Origin: Gammaproteobacteria bacterium
Lineage (GTDB): Bacteria > Pseudomonadota > Gammaproteobacteria > JACKNK01
Assembly (NCBI GenBank): GCA_024234955.1
Contig: JACKNK010000001.1
Coordinates: forward strand, 806,001 to 870,000
Length of the DNA stretch: 64,000 nucleotides
Direction: 5' to 3'
Shown here: positions 42,888-52,167 of the stretch, one piece after another
Layout of the letters: every line of letters starts with the position of its first letter
Position numbering within the stretch: the first letter of the stretch is position 1
Notes under the pieces: model-generated
Seen by the model: the letters and a program-made list of their open reading frames with translations, nothing else
Databases searched by the model: none
What the model was told of the DNA's origin: nothing
Position numbers and translations under genes: made by a program

Positions 42888-43636
42888 AAGCCACCCCTAC
42901 CCCTTTCGCAAACGAGAAATATCGTCGAACACAAATCCGGGTAGTGCTGACCAAGCTTGTAGCAACCCTCAAGGTACTCGTCGGACACTATATTTGTCTG
43001 CAACAGCTGATCCCATTGAAAATTAGCTAGCGCTTTAAAAAAGACCCCAGATCGCGCCACTACTTTAAGACCAGCCTCTGTCGCGTCTCTCTCCAGGGTA
43101 TCTAAGGCATAGGTACAACGATGCCCATGCTCCCTTTCACCAGTTGTTACGGCAGAGTTATGGGTAATTAAACCCATTTTAACCGCAATCTGCCGCGACG
43201 GGGCGTTTGCGTTTGGGCATGCCAATAGAAATCGTCCGGTGTCGGAAAGCCACTCATTATTCACTCGCCTCAACACCGCGACAGGGTCATCCAAATGCTC
43301 AAGCACATGGGTCATAATGATCGTGTCGAACCCTCCCCTCAGGTCGGCGGTTTCAAACGTTGAATTTACGTAACTGATGCCTTCAATACCCAGCGCATCA
43401 CGTGCGGCATGCATCGCCTCTTTGGACGCCTCAACGCAGGTAATATCATCCGAGAAATCCCGCAGACGCTTGGTAAAATCACCACGAAAGCTTCCAAGCT
43501 CAAGGAAACGACCACTGACAAAAAACGGCGAGAATGACCTTATCATCAGCGGATGTATGACATCAAAATCGAACCCATATGCATATTTGCGTTCCGCGTT
43601 ATCTTTGATCTCCACATCGAAATTTCTGTTCGCCAC
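42884..43636 (-). CDS. Class I SAM-dependent methyltransferase
   Basis: 250 residues. SAM-binding GRFLELGSFRGDFTKRL near residue 42, TCVEASKEAM, DTIIMTHVLEHLDDPV and FLLACPNANAPSRQ. Resembles methyltransferases acting on sugar residues of polysaccharides. Substrate unknown. Start overlaps neither neighbour badly: 4 nt from the GNAT gene and an ATGA overlap with the GT2 gene. Confidence 0.82.
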   Translation of the reverse strand: MANRNFDVEIKDNAERKYAYGFDFDVIHPLMIRSFSPFFVSGRFLELGSFRGDFTKRLRDFSDDITCVEASKEAMHAARDALGIEGISYVNSTFETADLRGGFDTIIMTHVLEHLDDPVAVLRRVNNEWLSDTGRFLLACPNANAPSRQIAVKMGLITHNSAVTTGEREHGHRCTYALDTLERDATEAGLKVVARSGVFFKALANFQWDQLLQTNIVSDEYLEGCYKLGQHYPDLCSTIFLVCERGRGGL

Positions 43637-43640
43637 GTTT

Positions 43641-44093
43641 TTACCGCCTCCTCACACGCAAGCGCATGATATTCATATGTTGGCTTGACTCCATTACTTC
43701 GAAGCCATGTTTTAAATAGAAAGTTTCCGCTCTGGAATTCCTTATACCGACTTCCAGCCTAATTTCTGAGATATTTGCACTATCCGCGTGCGCCAAGACG
43801 TCGTCCATCAACGCTGCCGCAACACCAACTCGCTGCCAGTCCGGCAGAACGCTGACGTTAGTTATGAAGACGACATCATTCGATCCGTTTTCGTAAGCTG
43901 CGATCAACCCAATAAGGTCTGCGCCAGACCATGCTTCATAACATACTGATTGATCGGCGAGCTTTTCCGCGTACGCAAGCAAATCCACTCGATCGCTGAG
44001 CGGAGGGACAAACGACTGGTCGCAAAGGATTAGATGGTTATAAATCTGACGTGCGTCAGCGGTGTTACGCGACCGAACGAACTCTCGATTCAA
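43641..44093 (-). CDS. GNAT family N-acetyltransferase
   Basis: 150 residues with the GNAT acetyl-CoA loop in VLPDWQRVGVAAALMDDVLA (residues ~85-105) and NSRAETFYLKHGFEV near the end. In a locus with a DegT aminotransferase it may N-acylate a 4-amino-4,6-dideoxy sugar, but GNAT substrates cannot be read from sequence. Overlaps the next upstream gene by 4 nt. Confidence 0.83.
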   Translation of the reverse strand: MNREFVRSRNTADARQIYNHLILCDQSFVPPLSDRVDLLAYAEKLADQSVCYEAWSGADLIGLIAAYENGSNDVVFITNVSVLPDWQRVGVAAALMDDVLAHADSANISEIRLEVGIRNSRAETFYLKHGFEVMESSQHMNIMRLRVRRR

Positions 44094-45058
44094 TGAATCA
44101 ACTCTGCCAGCCCGAATCCGTGACGACCAAACTCATTCCCGTTATATAGAAGGAATGTTTTTCCATTCAATTCAAACACATGAGGGTAACATTGCATATC
44201 CGCATCCCAACACCCTGTCGTCCCTGAAAATCGAAATTGGTCATCAGCACGGCTCCATTCCATCAGATCGTCTGACCATGCAAAACCGAGCCGGTATGCT
44301 CGTTCAGGATTAGACCGGAAGTCTGATGAATAGCGGTAACAGAACGCCATGAGATAACGATACCCGACTTCGACGACGCTGGGCAACGCCTGACTCTCAC
44401 GCTCTGGCAGCCTATCCGAGACAATTTGCACGCCATCCTCTTTCTTCCAGTTAACACCATCAGTGGAAGTGGCATGCCCAATTTTGTACGTACGATCAGG
44501 CGCACAGCCCGCTTCAAGTTCAGCCCATGAAGTGCCGAATATGTACCACATGTGAAATTGGTTTTTAAAAAAACGAACGAACCCATCACCCACCAAAAAG
44601 GGCTCATTGAGTGATGGGCCAAGAACCGGCCCAGCACCCACTTTTTGGAATGTCCGACCCCCATCATAACTCTTCGCAAGTCCGATCGCGGTATCGACAG
44701 AAACAGAGACACGACGATTCCAACCGCAGGTGTAGGCGAAAATTTCCCCGGAGCGAGACAGCACGTTAATAGGAAATATCCCATGCTCGTCAAAGCAACC
44801 TAGGTCTCCCAGCGGAATAACCTGTTCCTGCGAAACACCCAGGATTTGTGAAAAATCACGACTGAAATCCACAAAAGCAATATGACTGAGAAACTTGCCA
44901 TCCCCGTACCGGGATCGGGATCGGGATCGGGTAGAAAAATAAACTCGAACTCGGTCTTCAAGGATCAGCGTCTGTGGGGACTGCGCAAACTCAAGCTGTT
45001 GCCCCAAAACACTGTGATCTGACGGATCGAAGATTTGTCCAATTTTATTCCAATGCAC
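44090..45058 (-). CDS. Beta-propeller glycosidase-like protein, copy 1
   Basis: 322 residues of a five-bladed propeller type (GH43/32/62/117-like), no signal peptide. It opens MHWNKIGQIFDPSDHS; repeated blade motifs are RVYFSTR, GIFPINVL, NEPFLVGDGFVRFF, MWYIFG and FLLYNGNEFGRHGFGLA. The stretch RSRSRSRYGD is encoded by a GGGATC hexamer tandem (44912-44932). It lines up along its length with the protein encoded at 45063, clearly a tandem duplication. Catalytic acid residues cannot be assigned with confidence. A cytoplasmic location for a glycosidase fold is unusual. Confidence 0.75.
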   Translation of the reverse strand: MHWNKIGQIFDPSDHSVLGQQLEFAQSPQTLILEDRVRVYFSTRSRSRSRYGDGKFLSHIAFVDFSRDFSQILGVSQEQVIPLGDLGCFDEHGIFPINVLSRSGEIFAYTCGWNRRVSVSVDTAIGLAKSYDGGRTFQKVGAGPVLGPSLNEPFLVGDGFVRFFKNQFHMWYIFGTSWAELEAGCAPDRTYKIGHATSTDGVNWKKEDGVQIVSDRLPERESQALPSVVEVGYRYLMAFCYRYSSDFRSNPERAYRLGFAWSDDLMEWSRADDQFRFSGTTGCWDADMQCYPHVFELNGKTFLLYNGNEFGRHGFGLAELIH

Positions 45059-45062
45059 AAAG

Positions 45063-46028
45063 TCACCTTAGATGGCCTTCGAGTTTGGCCAAACCGAATC
45101 CGCGACGGCCTACCTGATTACCTAGGTAAAACATATAGATATTCCCGTCGAGCTCAAAAACATGAGGATAAGAGATCATCTCGGAATCCCAGCCTGTCTC
45201 TGATATATCGATACCGGCCCTATTGTCTTCTCTCGTCCAATCGATAAGATTATAGCTCCAAGCATAACCAATCCTGTATCCCTGTGCCTTACCGCGATAG
45301 TCCTCGCTATATCGGTAACAGAAAAACATGTGGTATTTGCCATTTGCAAAGAACACATCGGGGCTGGCCTGCGCCTCATCAATCTCAATCCGACTCTCAA
45401 TCAAATCTTTCCCAATCTTATTCCAACAAATTCCATCTTCCGACACGGCTAGGCGAATTTTGTAGACCGGCTCCGCACGCCCATCAACCAGTTTCCATTT
45501 TCTGCCAGCTATGTAAAACAAATAGTATCGATCTTCAAAAAAGCGGATTTTTGGCCCGCTCATGACAAATGGCTCATCAGGGCTATATCCGATAACTGGA
45601 CCTGGCCCTAACCTTTCGAAGGTCTTGCCGGAATCCTTACTTACGGCGACTCCGATCCCGACATTAAACGGTACAGATTCACAGCGTGTCCATCCACCGT
45701 AATAGGCAAAAATGTCGGATCCTTTCTCTATTACAGAGACAGGGTAGGTTCCAAACTCATCGAACGTACCCAGTGATCCCAATGTTAGGATTGGCCTCTC
45801 CGACACCGCCCGGATGTCAAACAAGTTCTTACGATTTAAATCGACATAAGCAGAATAACTTACGTATTGCCCTTGTTTGTCTGGCCCGGGGCGACACGAA
45901 AAGTACACTCGAACATACTCATCGCGAATCAGCGTCGCGGGTGCCTGGGCAAATTGCTTCAACCAGACGTATTTCTCCGAATAGTTCTCCGGATCGAACA
46001 CCAAGCCCATTTTGGTCCAAGAGAACAT
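45063..46028 (-). CDS. Beta-propeller glycosidase-like protein, copy 2
   Basis: 321 residues, paralogue of the previous entry: it opens MFSWTKMGLVFDPENYSEK, with RVYFSCRPG, GTYPVSVIE, DEPFVMSGPKIRFFED, YYLFYIAGRKWK and MFYLGNQVGRRGFGLAKL in the same order. No signal peptide. It starts one base inside the WbqC stop. Function unknown; possible roles are sugar-nucleotide or lipid-linked glycan trimming, or a non-catalytic glycan-binding propeller. Confidence 0.75.
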   Translation of the reverse strand: MFSWTKMGLVFDPENYSEKYVWLKQFAQAPATLIRDEYVRVYFSCRPGPDKQGQYVSYSAYVDLNRKNLFDIRAVSERPILTLGSLGTFDEFGTYPVSVIEKGSDIFAYYGGWTRCESVPFNVGIGVAVSKDSGKTFERLGPGPVIGYSPDEPFVMSGPKIRFFEDRYYLFYIAGRKWKLVDGRAEPVYKIRLAVSEDGICWNKIGKDLIESRIEIDEAQASPDVFFANGKYHMFFCYRYSEDYRGKAQGYRIGYAWSYNLIDWTREDNRAGIDISETGWDSEMISYPHVFELDGNIYMFYLGNQVGRRGFGLAKLEGHLR

Positions 46029-46786
46029 TATACAAACTCACAATCATGCAAATGAAAATTCTGCAGCTCGTCTCTTGATACGAACATCATCAAATCCAAT
46101 ATAGATAACGCCGCAACGAATTGCCCCCCAAACTGTCGATAAGGTGTCAGTTTGGAGCGATGAAAAAGGAGTTCCAATCCACGCAGAGCGAACTGCGATT
46201 TGTCATAGAGGTCCCGACCTCCGATCGGGTTGATATACGTCGCAGCGTTCATTCGTTTGCACAAGTCGTAAACCCTCTCATTTCCCCCAAGCAACGTGCC
46301 TGAATCGATATCCGAGGAGATTACAATCCTGGTACCAATGTTCAGGTATTCTGCGACGCAGATTACCGAGTGATAAATATATCGAAACATATTTCGTTCA
46401 TTTATTAACAAAATCTTTTCTATCACTGGGTATGCCTCGTGAAAGAAAGGAGCCTTACTGTAAGCACCTTGAATCTGTGACAGCAACTTTCTTGAATCGA
46501 AATCATCAGAAATATATCGTTGAACGACATCGAGGGAGTCGGAATCCTTTCGGACAGGCAAAGTGAATATTACCGGCTCTCCGTTCCTTAGAAACCGATT
46601 CCTGTTGACCCAGCCTTTTTTAGTGAATTTTATATTGTCGTATATTACAAATTCATCTACAGCATCTATCAACTGAAAATAACCAATATAAGGCATGAAA
46701 TATGGCTGCATGATGGCAACCCGACCTTGCCCACTTTTCGACTTTGTTACCAGGGGCCAATTGGCCTCGGAGCTCACTGAGTACAT
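46028..46786 (-). CDS. WbqC-like family protein
   Basis: 252 residues. The family hallmark VAIMQPYFMPYIGYFQLIDA starts at about residue 23, followed by DNIKFTKKGWVNRN, INPIGGRDLYDKSQF and ALSILDLMMFVS. WbqC proteins occur in O-antigen clusters next to DegT aminotransferases; the biochemical role is not settled (an acyl or amino acid transfer to the amino sugar has been suggested). The given start overlaps the aminotransferase by 13 nt; an internal start nearer the motif is possible. Confidence 0.85.
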   Translation of the reverse strand: MYSVSSEANWPLVTKSKSGQGRVAIMQPYFMPYIGYFQLIDAVDEFVIYDNIKFTKKGWVNRNRFLRNGEPVIFTLPVRKDSDSLDVVQRYISDDFDSRKLLSQIQGAYSKAPFFHEAYPVIEKILLINERNMFRYIYHSVICVAEYLNIGTRIVISSDIDSGTLLGGNERVYDLCKRMNAATYINPIGGRDLYDKSQFALRGLELLFHRSKLTPYRQFGGQFVAALSILDLMMFVSRDELQNFHLHDCEFV

Positions 46787-47907
46787 CGAATTACCACATC
46801 CGCAATCGCGTTAACGTTTTCAATATCGAGGCCGGGGTATATTGGCAGACAAAGTACGCGCTCACTTGCCACTGCCGCAACCGGCGTGCCATGCATCGTG
46901 CTCACCTCAGCCTGTGAACGGTAGGGTTCCATTTCTGATAATAACGGATAAAAATATCGGCGTGCGTAGACACCAGCCCTGTTAAGCTCTAGGCTCAATT
47001 CAACGCTGGAAATCTTGCATTGTTCATGGAGCATGATCGGGAAATAAGAGTAGTTACTGGTATCGTACCCTCTTGGCTGCAGACAACGAATACCAACTGC
47101 ATTAGAAAATCGTTCCCTATATTCACGATCTATTCTTTCACGACTCGCCAAAGACTGATCAAGATATTTCAACTGCAACAATCCAAATGCCGCGCTGACT
47201 TCGTTTAGCTTTGCATTTAAGCCGAGTTCGGTGCCGACCCCGTCAGAATTGAGTCCGAAATTTGCAATTCGGTCAACATGGTCTTTAATTTCGGCGCTCG
47301 GGCAAACCACCGCACCTCCTTCGAACGTGTTGAAGACTTTTGTAGCGTGAAAGCTCAGTACCGATAAATCCCCGTGTCTCAACACACTGCCGCCGTTATC
47401 TCGAACCCCGAAACAGTGCGCGGCGTCATAAATCACTTTCAACTCATGACGGTCGGCTATTTCTTTAATACGGGCGGTATCGCAAGTATACCCATAGCAA
47501 TGCACCGCCATGATCGCACTGGTTCTTGGCGTTATGGCCGCTTCAATCTTTTCGGGATCAATGGTCAAACTATCGGGTTCGACGTCGACGAACACAGGTG
47601 TCAAACCACACCATTTCAGTGCGTGTGCGGTAGCGGCAAACGTAAATGGCGTAGTGATGACTTCGCCGGCAATATCGAGCGTCGCCAACGCCGCCATTAA
47701 CGCAACAGTTCCGTTCGCGAGTACCGAAATATGCGGCACCCCAAGATATAGTTTCAGTTCTTCCTCAAGCTGTCTTAAATACGGGCCTCGATTTGTGAGA
47801 ATTCGATTTTCCCAGATAGCTTCTAGGTAAGGTAGATATTCGCCCAGGGGAGGCATGAACGGCCTGGTTACGAAGATCGGGGCATCGGGTGAATCCATGT
47901 TCGTCAT
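46774..47907 (-). CDS. DegT/DnrJ/EryC1/StrS aminotransferase
   Basis: 377-residue PLP enzyme. PLP lysine K190 lies in SVLSFHATKVFNTFEGGA; VLANGTVALMAALATL and VIYDAAHCFGV are the usual surrounding motifs. The family puts an amino group on keto sugars. With RmlA/RmlB in the same region the likely substrate is dTDP-4-keto-6-deoxyglucose, giving dTDP-4-amino-4,6-dideoxyglucose (VioA-like); regiospecificity cannot be proven. WbqC and GNAT genes nearby could modify the amine. Confidence 0.88.
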   Translation of the reverse strand: MTNMDSPDAPIFVTRPFMPPLGEYLPYLEAIWENRILTNRGPYLRQLEEELKLYLGVPHISVLANGTVALMAALATLDIAGEVITTPFTFAATAHALKWCGLTPVFVDVEPDSLTIDPEKIEAAITPRTSAIMAVHCYGYTCDTARIKEIADRHELKVIYDAAHCFGVRDNGGSVLRHGDLSVLSFHATKVFNTFEGGAVVCPSAEIKDHVDRIANFGLNSDGVGTELGLNAKLNEVSAAFGLLQLKYLDQSLASRERIDREYRERFSNAVGIRCLQPRGYDTSNYSYFPIMLHEQCKISSVELSLELNRAGVYARRYFYPLLSEMEPYRSQAEVSTMHGTPVAAVASERVLCLPIYPGLDIENVNAIADVVIRCTQ

Positions 47908-47986
47908 TTGTTATGCACGCTCATCTATACAGTAACCATACCCATGCTCATGCTCATGAGGCAGATCTCATACCGCATGGCTCAGC

Positions 47987-49993
47987 TTATCCACACACCC
48001 AATATTCGTACCATGCGGTCAGATTAAACAGCACCCATATCAAACCGCTAGCATCCCGCTTTCCGGATCGATGTTGAGAGAACAATTGGCGAATATAATC
48101 AGTTCGGAAATACCCCCGGGACATCAGCGGAGATTGTAATAACTGCGCTTCCACCCGGTTTCCAAACGCACCCTTTAACCACTCCGCCATTGGCGCACCG
48201 AAACCTTGTTTCTTTCGGTGGATAATATCCTCGGGGATCCATCCGCCCACGGCTTTCTTTAGCAGATATTTTGGAACGCCATTTCGTATCTTATACTTCT
48301 GTGGGATATCCATGGTGAATTCGACCAACTCGTGATCCAGGAACGGCACTCGCGCTTCCAGCGACACGGACATTGAAATCTTGTCCACCCGCATCAACAA
48401 CAATTCCGGCAGGCGCAAACGAAATTCGTTGTAAATCATTCTTGTCAGAAAATCGCTTTTCGGCGCAACTTCATCGATACGATCACGGAAACTACGTATT
48501 ACCTCGTAACTGTCTTGGCGCAGATAGCCCTCGGGCAGCAAGCCTGACTCTTCAAGCTCACGAGGAATCCGTTCAACTGGAAACGCGTCGAAGTTCAGGA
48601 GCGAACGTTTCATGTTTTCCCAGAAAAACGTTGCACCGCTCCAGAACACTTCCCGATCCCTGGCAGCCCGATCAATGATATCCGCGTACATCTCAGCTTT
48701 GGGATGAAGGGTTGCTGCACCTTCCGCGATATTCGCAGCCAATCTACGGATCGGTCCAGGCACGTATTTTTGGAAGGGCCGCCAATAGCGGCTGTAAAGC
48801 CTCTGATACCCCATATATGAGTTGTATCCCGAGAACTGCTCATCGGAACCCTCACCAACCTGAACAACCTTAACACCGGCGTCCCTTGCCAGCTTCGATA
48901 CAAAATACAAAGGGATACAGACCCAGTCAGCGATCGGCTCATCCTGATGGTGAATCAGTTCCTCCAGGTAACCAACCATGTCGGATTCATCAATCATCAC
49001 CTCGTGATGATCGGTGTTAAACAGCTTTGCGACGCGCTCTGCGTGTTCAAGTTCATTCAGGTGAGTGTGGTCGCTAAATCCCACTGTGAACGTACTTACC
49101 CGTCCTCCCAAGTACTTGTCCATGAGCGCAACGTTCACAGATGAGTCCACCCCTCCAGACAAAAACGCGCCGAAGGGCACATCTGACATCATTCTCTTTT
49201 CAACGGCTCTTTCCAGGCGTTCACGAATTCCACGTATGTAAAATTCTTCCCGCGCCTGTTCGGACAATCGAGACACCTCTGACGGATCTATCCCCCGCCC
49301 CGACGCAGCCTCCCACCACTTGCGGGCGTTAAATTTGCTGCGATCGACTTCAATTTCCAACAGATGACCAGCAGGTAGTTTCCAGATTCCCTTAAACATC
49401 GTCATTGGGGCTGGCGTTGTCAGAAAAGACAAATAGTGATACATCGCCGCAGGCGAAATATCCCGCTCAACGGCGGGATGCTGCAAAAGAGCCTTAATCT
49501 CTGACCCAAAAAGCACGCCACCGCCGGCCAGCGTGAAATACACCGGCTTTATCCCTACTCGATCCCTGAGTAGAAATAACCGTCGGCGATGCTCATCCCA
49601 AATGGCGATACCGAACATGCCGTGCAGTCGATTTGCCAGACCATCGATTCCCCATTCTTCATAACCATGAACGATCACCTCCGTGTCAGAGTGATCCGTA
49701 CGGAATACATGCCCAGCGACGAGGAGTTGCTGACGGAGCGCCCGATGGTTGTAAATCTCACCATTGAACACAACTTGTACTGAACCATCTTCATTGGCCA
49801 TCGGCTGTGCCGCCGCTTGGTCGAGATCGATTATGGACAATCGACGATGCGCCAACCCAATCCGACCATCGGCAGATACCCAGCTCCCCGCTCCATCGGG
49901 CCCACGATGAACCATGCTGTCTCGCATGTTCGTGAGCACATGCTCATCGATTGTCCCGCCATCAAAGCGAACAATACCGGCAATACCACACAT
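47987..49993 (-). CDS. asnB: Asparagine synthase (glutamine-hydrolysing) homologue 1
   Basis: 668 residues. N-terminal glutaminase with nucleophile Cys2 (MCGIAGIVRFDGG) and RLSIIDLDQAAAQPM; C-terminal synthetase with the PP-loop FGAFLSGGVDSS near residue 265, ARVPFLDHELVEF and KKQGFGAPM. Homologues in polysaccharide loci amidate uronic acids or amino acid substituents rather than aspartate. The 79-nt gap to the aminotransferase has three CATGCT-type units near 47943. Confidence 0.85.
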   Translation of the reverse strand: MCGIAGIVRFDGGTIDEHVLTNMRDSMVHRGPDGAGSWVSADGRIGLAHRRLSIIDLDQAAAQPMANEDGSVQVVFNGEIYNHRALRQQLLVAGHVFRTDHSDTEVIVHGYEEWGIDGLANRLHGMFGIAIWDEHRRRLFLLRDRVGIKPVYFTLAGGGVLFGSEIKALLQHPAVERDISPAAMYHYLSFLTTPAPMTMFKGIWKLPAGHLLEIEVDRSKFNARKWWEAASGRGIDPSEVSRLSEQAREEFYIRGIRERLERAVEKRMMSDVPFGAFLSGGVDSSVNVALMDKYLGGRVSTFTVGFSDHTHLNELEHAERVAKLFNTDHHEVMIDESDMVGYLEELIHHQDEPIADWVCIPLYFVSKLARDAGVKVVQVGEGSDEQFSGYNSYMGYQRLYSRYWRPFQKYVPGPIRRLAANIAEGAATLHPKAEMYADIIDRAARDREVFWSGATFFWENMKRSLLNFDAFPVERIPRELEESGLLPEGYLRQDSYEVIRSFRDRIDEVAPKSDFLTRMIYNEFRLRLPELLLMRVDKISMSVSLEARVPFLDHELVEFTMDIPQKYKIRNGVPKYLLKKAVGGWIPEDIIHRKKQGFGAPMAEWLKGAFGNRVEAQLLQSPLMSRGYFRTDYIRQLFSQHRSGKRDASGLIWVLFNLTAWYEYWVCG

Positions 49994-50151
49994 CAGCGGG
50001 TTACCCCATTCGCATGCAGAGAACTTGCGTCCGCCGAGCCCTCGCCTGATTCATTGCCAAGAAGCAACGACATGTTCATGAAAACATCCCCAATCCCATA
50101 TTATCCGATCGGTTTTCAGCGAAAAAAATTCAAACACGCAAGAGCGAGCAA

Positions 50152-52164
50152 TCAGAAACAATCGCGGTTTCCTTCAACCCACGATTCATGCCAAAGCATG
50201 GCGTTCAACACCGTCCAGATATGGAAGCTCCAACCCCCTGCCTTACCGCTCATTTGGGCACGCAACAAATCTTCAAAATATGTCGCATTGATGAATCCGT
50301 CCTTGACCAATCTGGAGCGCTTGAACGACGCCAACGCACGCGCACCAAACTCCGGGTCCTTGAACCAGGACTCCATCGGTGCACCGAATCCCTGCTTCTT
50401 CCGATAGATCATGTCGTGTTCCAAGTAGGGCTCTGCCGCTTTTTTAAGAACCGCTTTGCCTATCCCGTCATGCAGCTTGTATTGTGGGGGGCAACGGGTC
50501 GCAAAATTCACGACATCGTGATCAAGAAACGGCACTCTCGCCTCAATGGAATGCGCCATCGTCAGCTTATCGACACGCATCAAAAGGTGTTCGGGAAGAC
50601 GCAACTTCATTTCCATATAAGGAATTTTTCGCATCGAATCAGGTTGATTAAACCGATTATTTAACGGTCCGAGATACTCATGTACGACGCTGTGACTGTC
50701 GAGTTTGCGGAACGCGTCCGGAAGAAGACCGGGAACGGGACAGTCAATTTCACCCTGAAACGGCGCTGGATCGGGCGTCAGTTTGTCGCGCAAGCTTCCC
50801 CACCAACACACAGAGCCACCCCAGAACAATTCTTGCCCCGCTTCTGCACGCTTCTGGATTTCAAGATCCTCGCCGGAGAAACCAGGCAGCCGTGATTTTC
50901 CACGTGACAACAACTTGCGCCAACGAGGCGTCTGGCCCGCACGGAGCACAGGGTTGTACACGGTTTCCTGCTTGTTCCGATAATGGTCCACCCACCAATA
51001 TCCCAACCAATTCTCGTCAGCACCTTCACCAACCTGGACAACGGTGGTGCCAGAATCCTTGACAAGCTTTGACAGGAAATAGAGCGGAATGCAGACATTG
51101 TCCGCAATCGGTTCATCTTGAAGCTCCACCAAGAGAGGAAGGAAGTTCTGGGCGTCCCTCTGATTTATTAGTGATTCATGATGATCAGTCTGGTATCGCT
51201 CACTGACACGTCGTGCCCATTGAAACTCATTGGTCTCTTCTTCACCCTCGTAACCAATTGTGAAGGATTTGACCGGGCGTTCCATCAACTCACTCATCAG
51301 CGCGACGTTCATACCTGAATCGACGCCACCTGAGAGGAGCACGCCAAACGGCACGTCCGAGACCATGCGCCGTTCGACGGCCTTTTTGAGTAATCGGAGA
51401 AGTTCATCCGCCGCCTCGGATTCGCTGATGTCGGATTCCGATAGTGAATTTTCCGGGTCAGGACGACAATCCCAATACTGATTGAACGTCGCGTCACCGC
51501 GATGATTGATACTAATCGTATGACCGGCAGGGATTTTGAATATCCCCTTAAAAAGTGTTAGGGGAGCGGGCGTAATGATGAAGGTAAGGTAGTGCCAGAA
51601 TGCGACTGGATCCATCTCCGAACTGATGTCCGGATGTGGGAAAAGCGCTCGAATTTCGGAGGCAAAGAGCCACTCTCCCTTGGCAGTCCGTGCGAAATAA
51701 AGCGGCTTGATGCCGACTCTATCCCGGATCAGGTGAAGGACTGGATGATCTTTATCTCGTCGGTCATAGATTGCGATTGCAAACATGCCGTAGAAGCGAT
51801 GCACACACGCTAGTCCCCACTCCTGGTACGCATGGAGAATCACCTCCGTATCCGAGTGATCTGTCTTCCACTGGTACTTACCCAGAGATTCAAGTTCTTT
51901 CCGGATCTCGGCATGATTGTAGATTTCGCCATTAAAGACGATCACAACGCTTTGATCAGAATTCGCCATCGGCTGTGTGGCGGCATCGCTCAGATCAATA
52001 ATCGAAAGTCGACGATGGGCCAAACCACAGGCTCCATCGGGTGCCCGCCAGAGACCAGCACCGTCAGGCCCACGATGGACCATGCGATCACGCATATTCT
52101 CCAAAACCAGCGAACTGCAAACCGACCTACCCGCTGGGTCATACGCGCCAACAATTCCACACAT
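50152..52164 (-). CDS. asnB: Asparagine synthase homologue 2
   Basis: 670 residues, paralogue of the previous gene. Cys2 (MCGIVGAYDPAG), RLSIIDLSDAATQPMANSD, PP-loop FGVLLSGGVDSGMN, ARVPFLDHDVVNF, KKQGFGAPMESW. All catalytic motifs are intact in both copies, so they probably amidate two different acceptors, or one has specialised. It lies 158 nt upstream of copy 1 and 3 nt downstream of a methyltransferase gene. Confidence 0.85.
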   Translation of the reverse strand: MCGIVGAYDPAGRSVCSSLVLENMRDRMVHRGPDGAGLWRAPDGACGLAHRRLSIIDLSDAATQPMANSDQSVVIVFNGEIYNHAEIRKELESLGKYQWKTDHSDTEVILHAYQEWGLACVHRFYGMFAIAIYDRRDKDHPVLHLIRDRVGIKPLYFARTAKGEWLFASEIRALFPHPDISSEMDPVAFWHYLTFIITPAPLTLFKGIFKIPAGHTISINHRGDATFNQYWDCRPDPENSLSESDISESEAADELLRLLKKAVERRMVSDVPFGVLLSGGVDSGMNVALMSELMERPVKSFTIGYEGEEETNEFQWARRVSERYQTDHHESLINQRDAQNFLPLLVELQDEPIADNVCIPLYFLSKLVKDSGTTVVQVGEGADENWLGYWWVDHYRNKQETVYNPVLRAGQTPRWRKLLSRGKSRLPGFSGEDLEIQKRAEAGQELFWGGSVCWWGSLRDKLTPDPAPFQGEIDCPVPGLLPDAFRKLDSHSVVHEYLGPLNNRFNQPDSMRKIPYMEMKLRLPEHLLMRVDKLTMAHSIEARVPFLDHDVVNFATRCPPQYKLHDGIGKAVLKKAAEPYLEHDMIYRKKQGFGAPMESWFKDPEFGARALASFKRSRLVKDGFINATYFEDLLRAQMSGKAGGWSFHIWTVLNAMLWHESWVEGNRDCF

Positions 52165-52167
52165 AAA

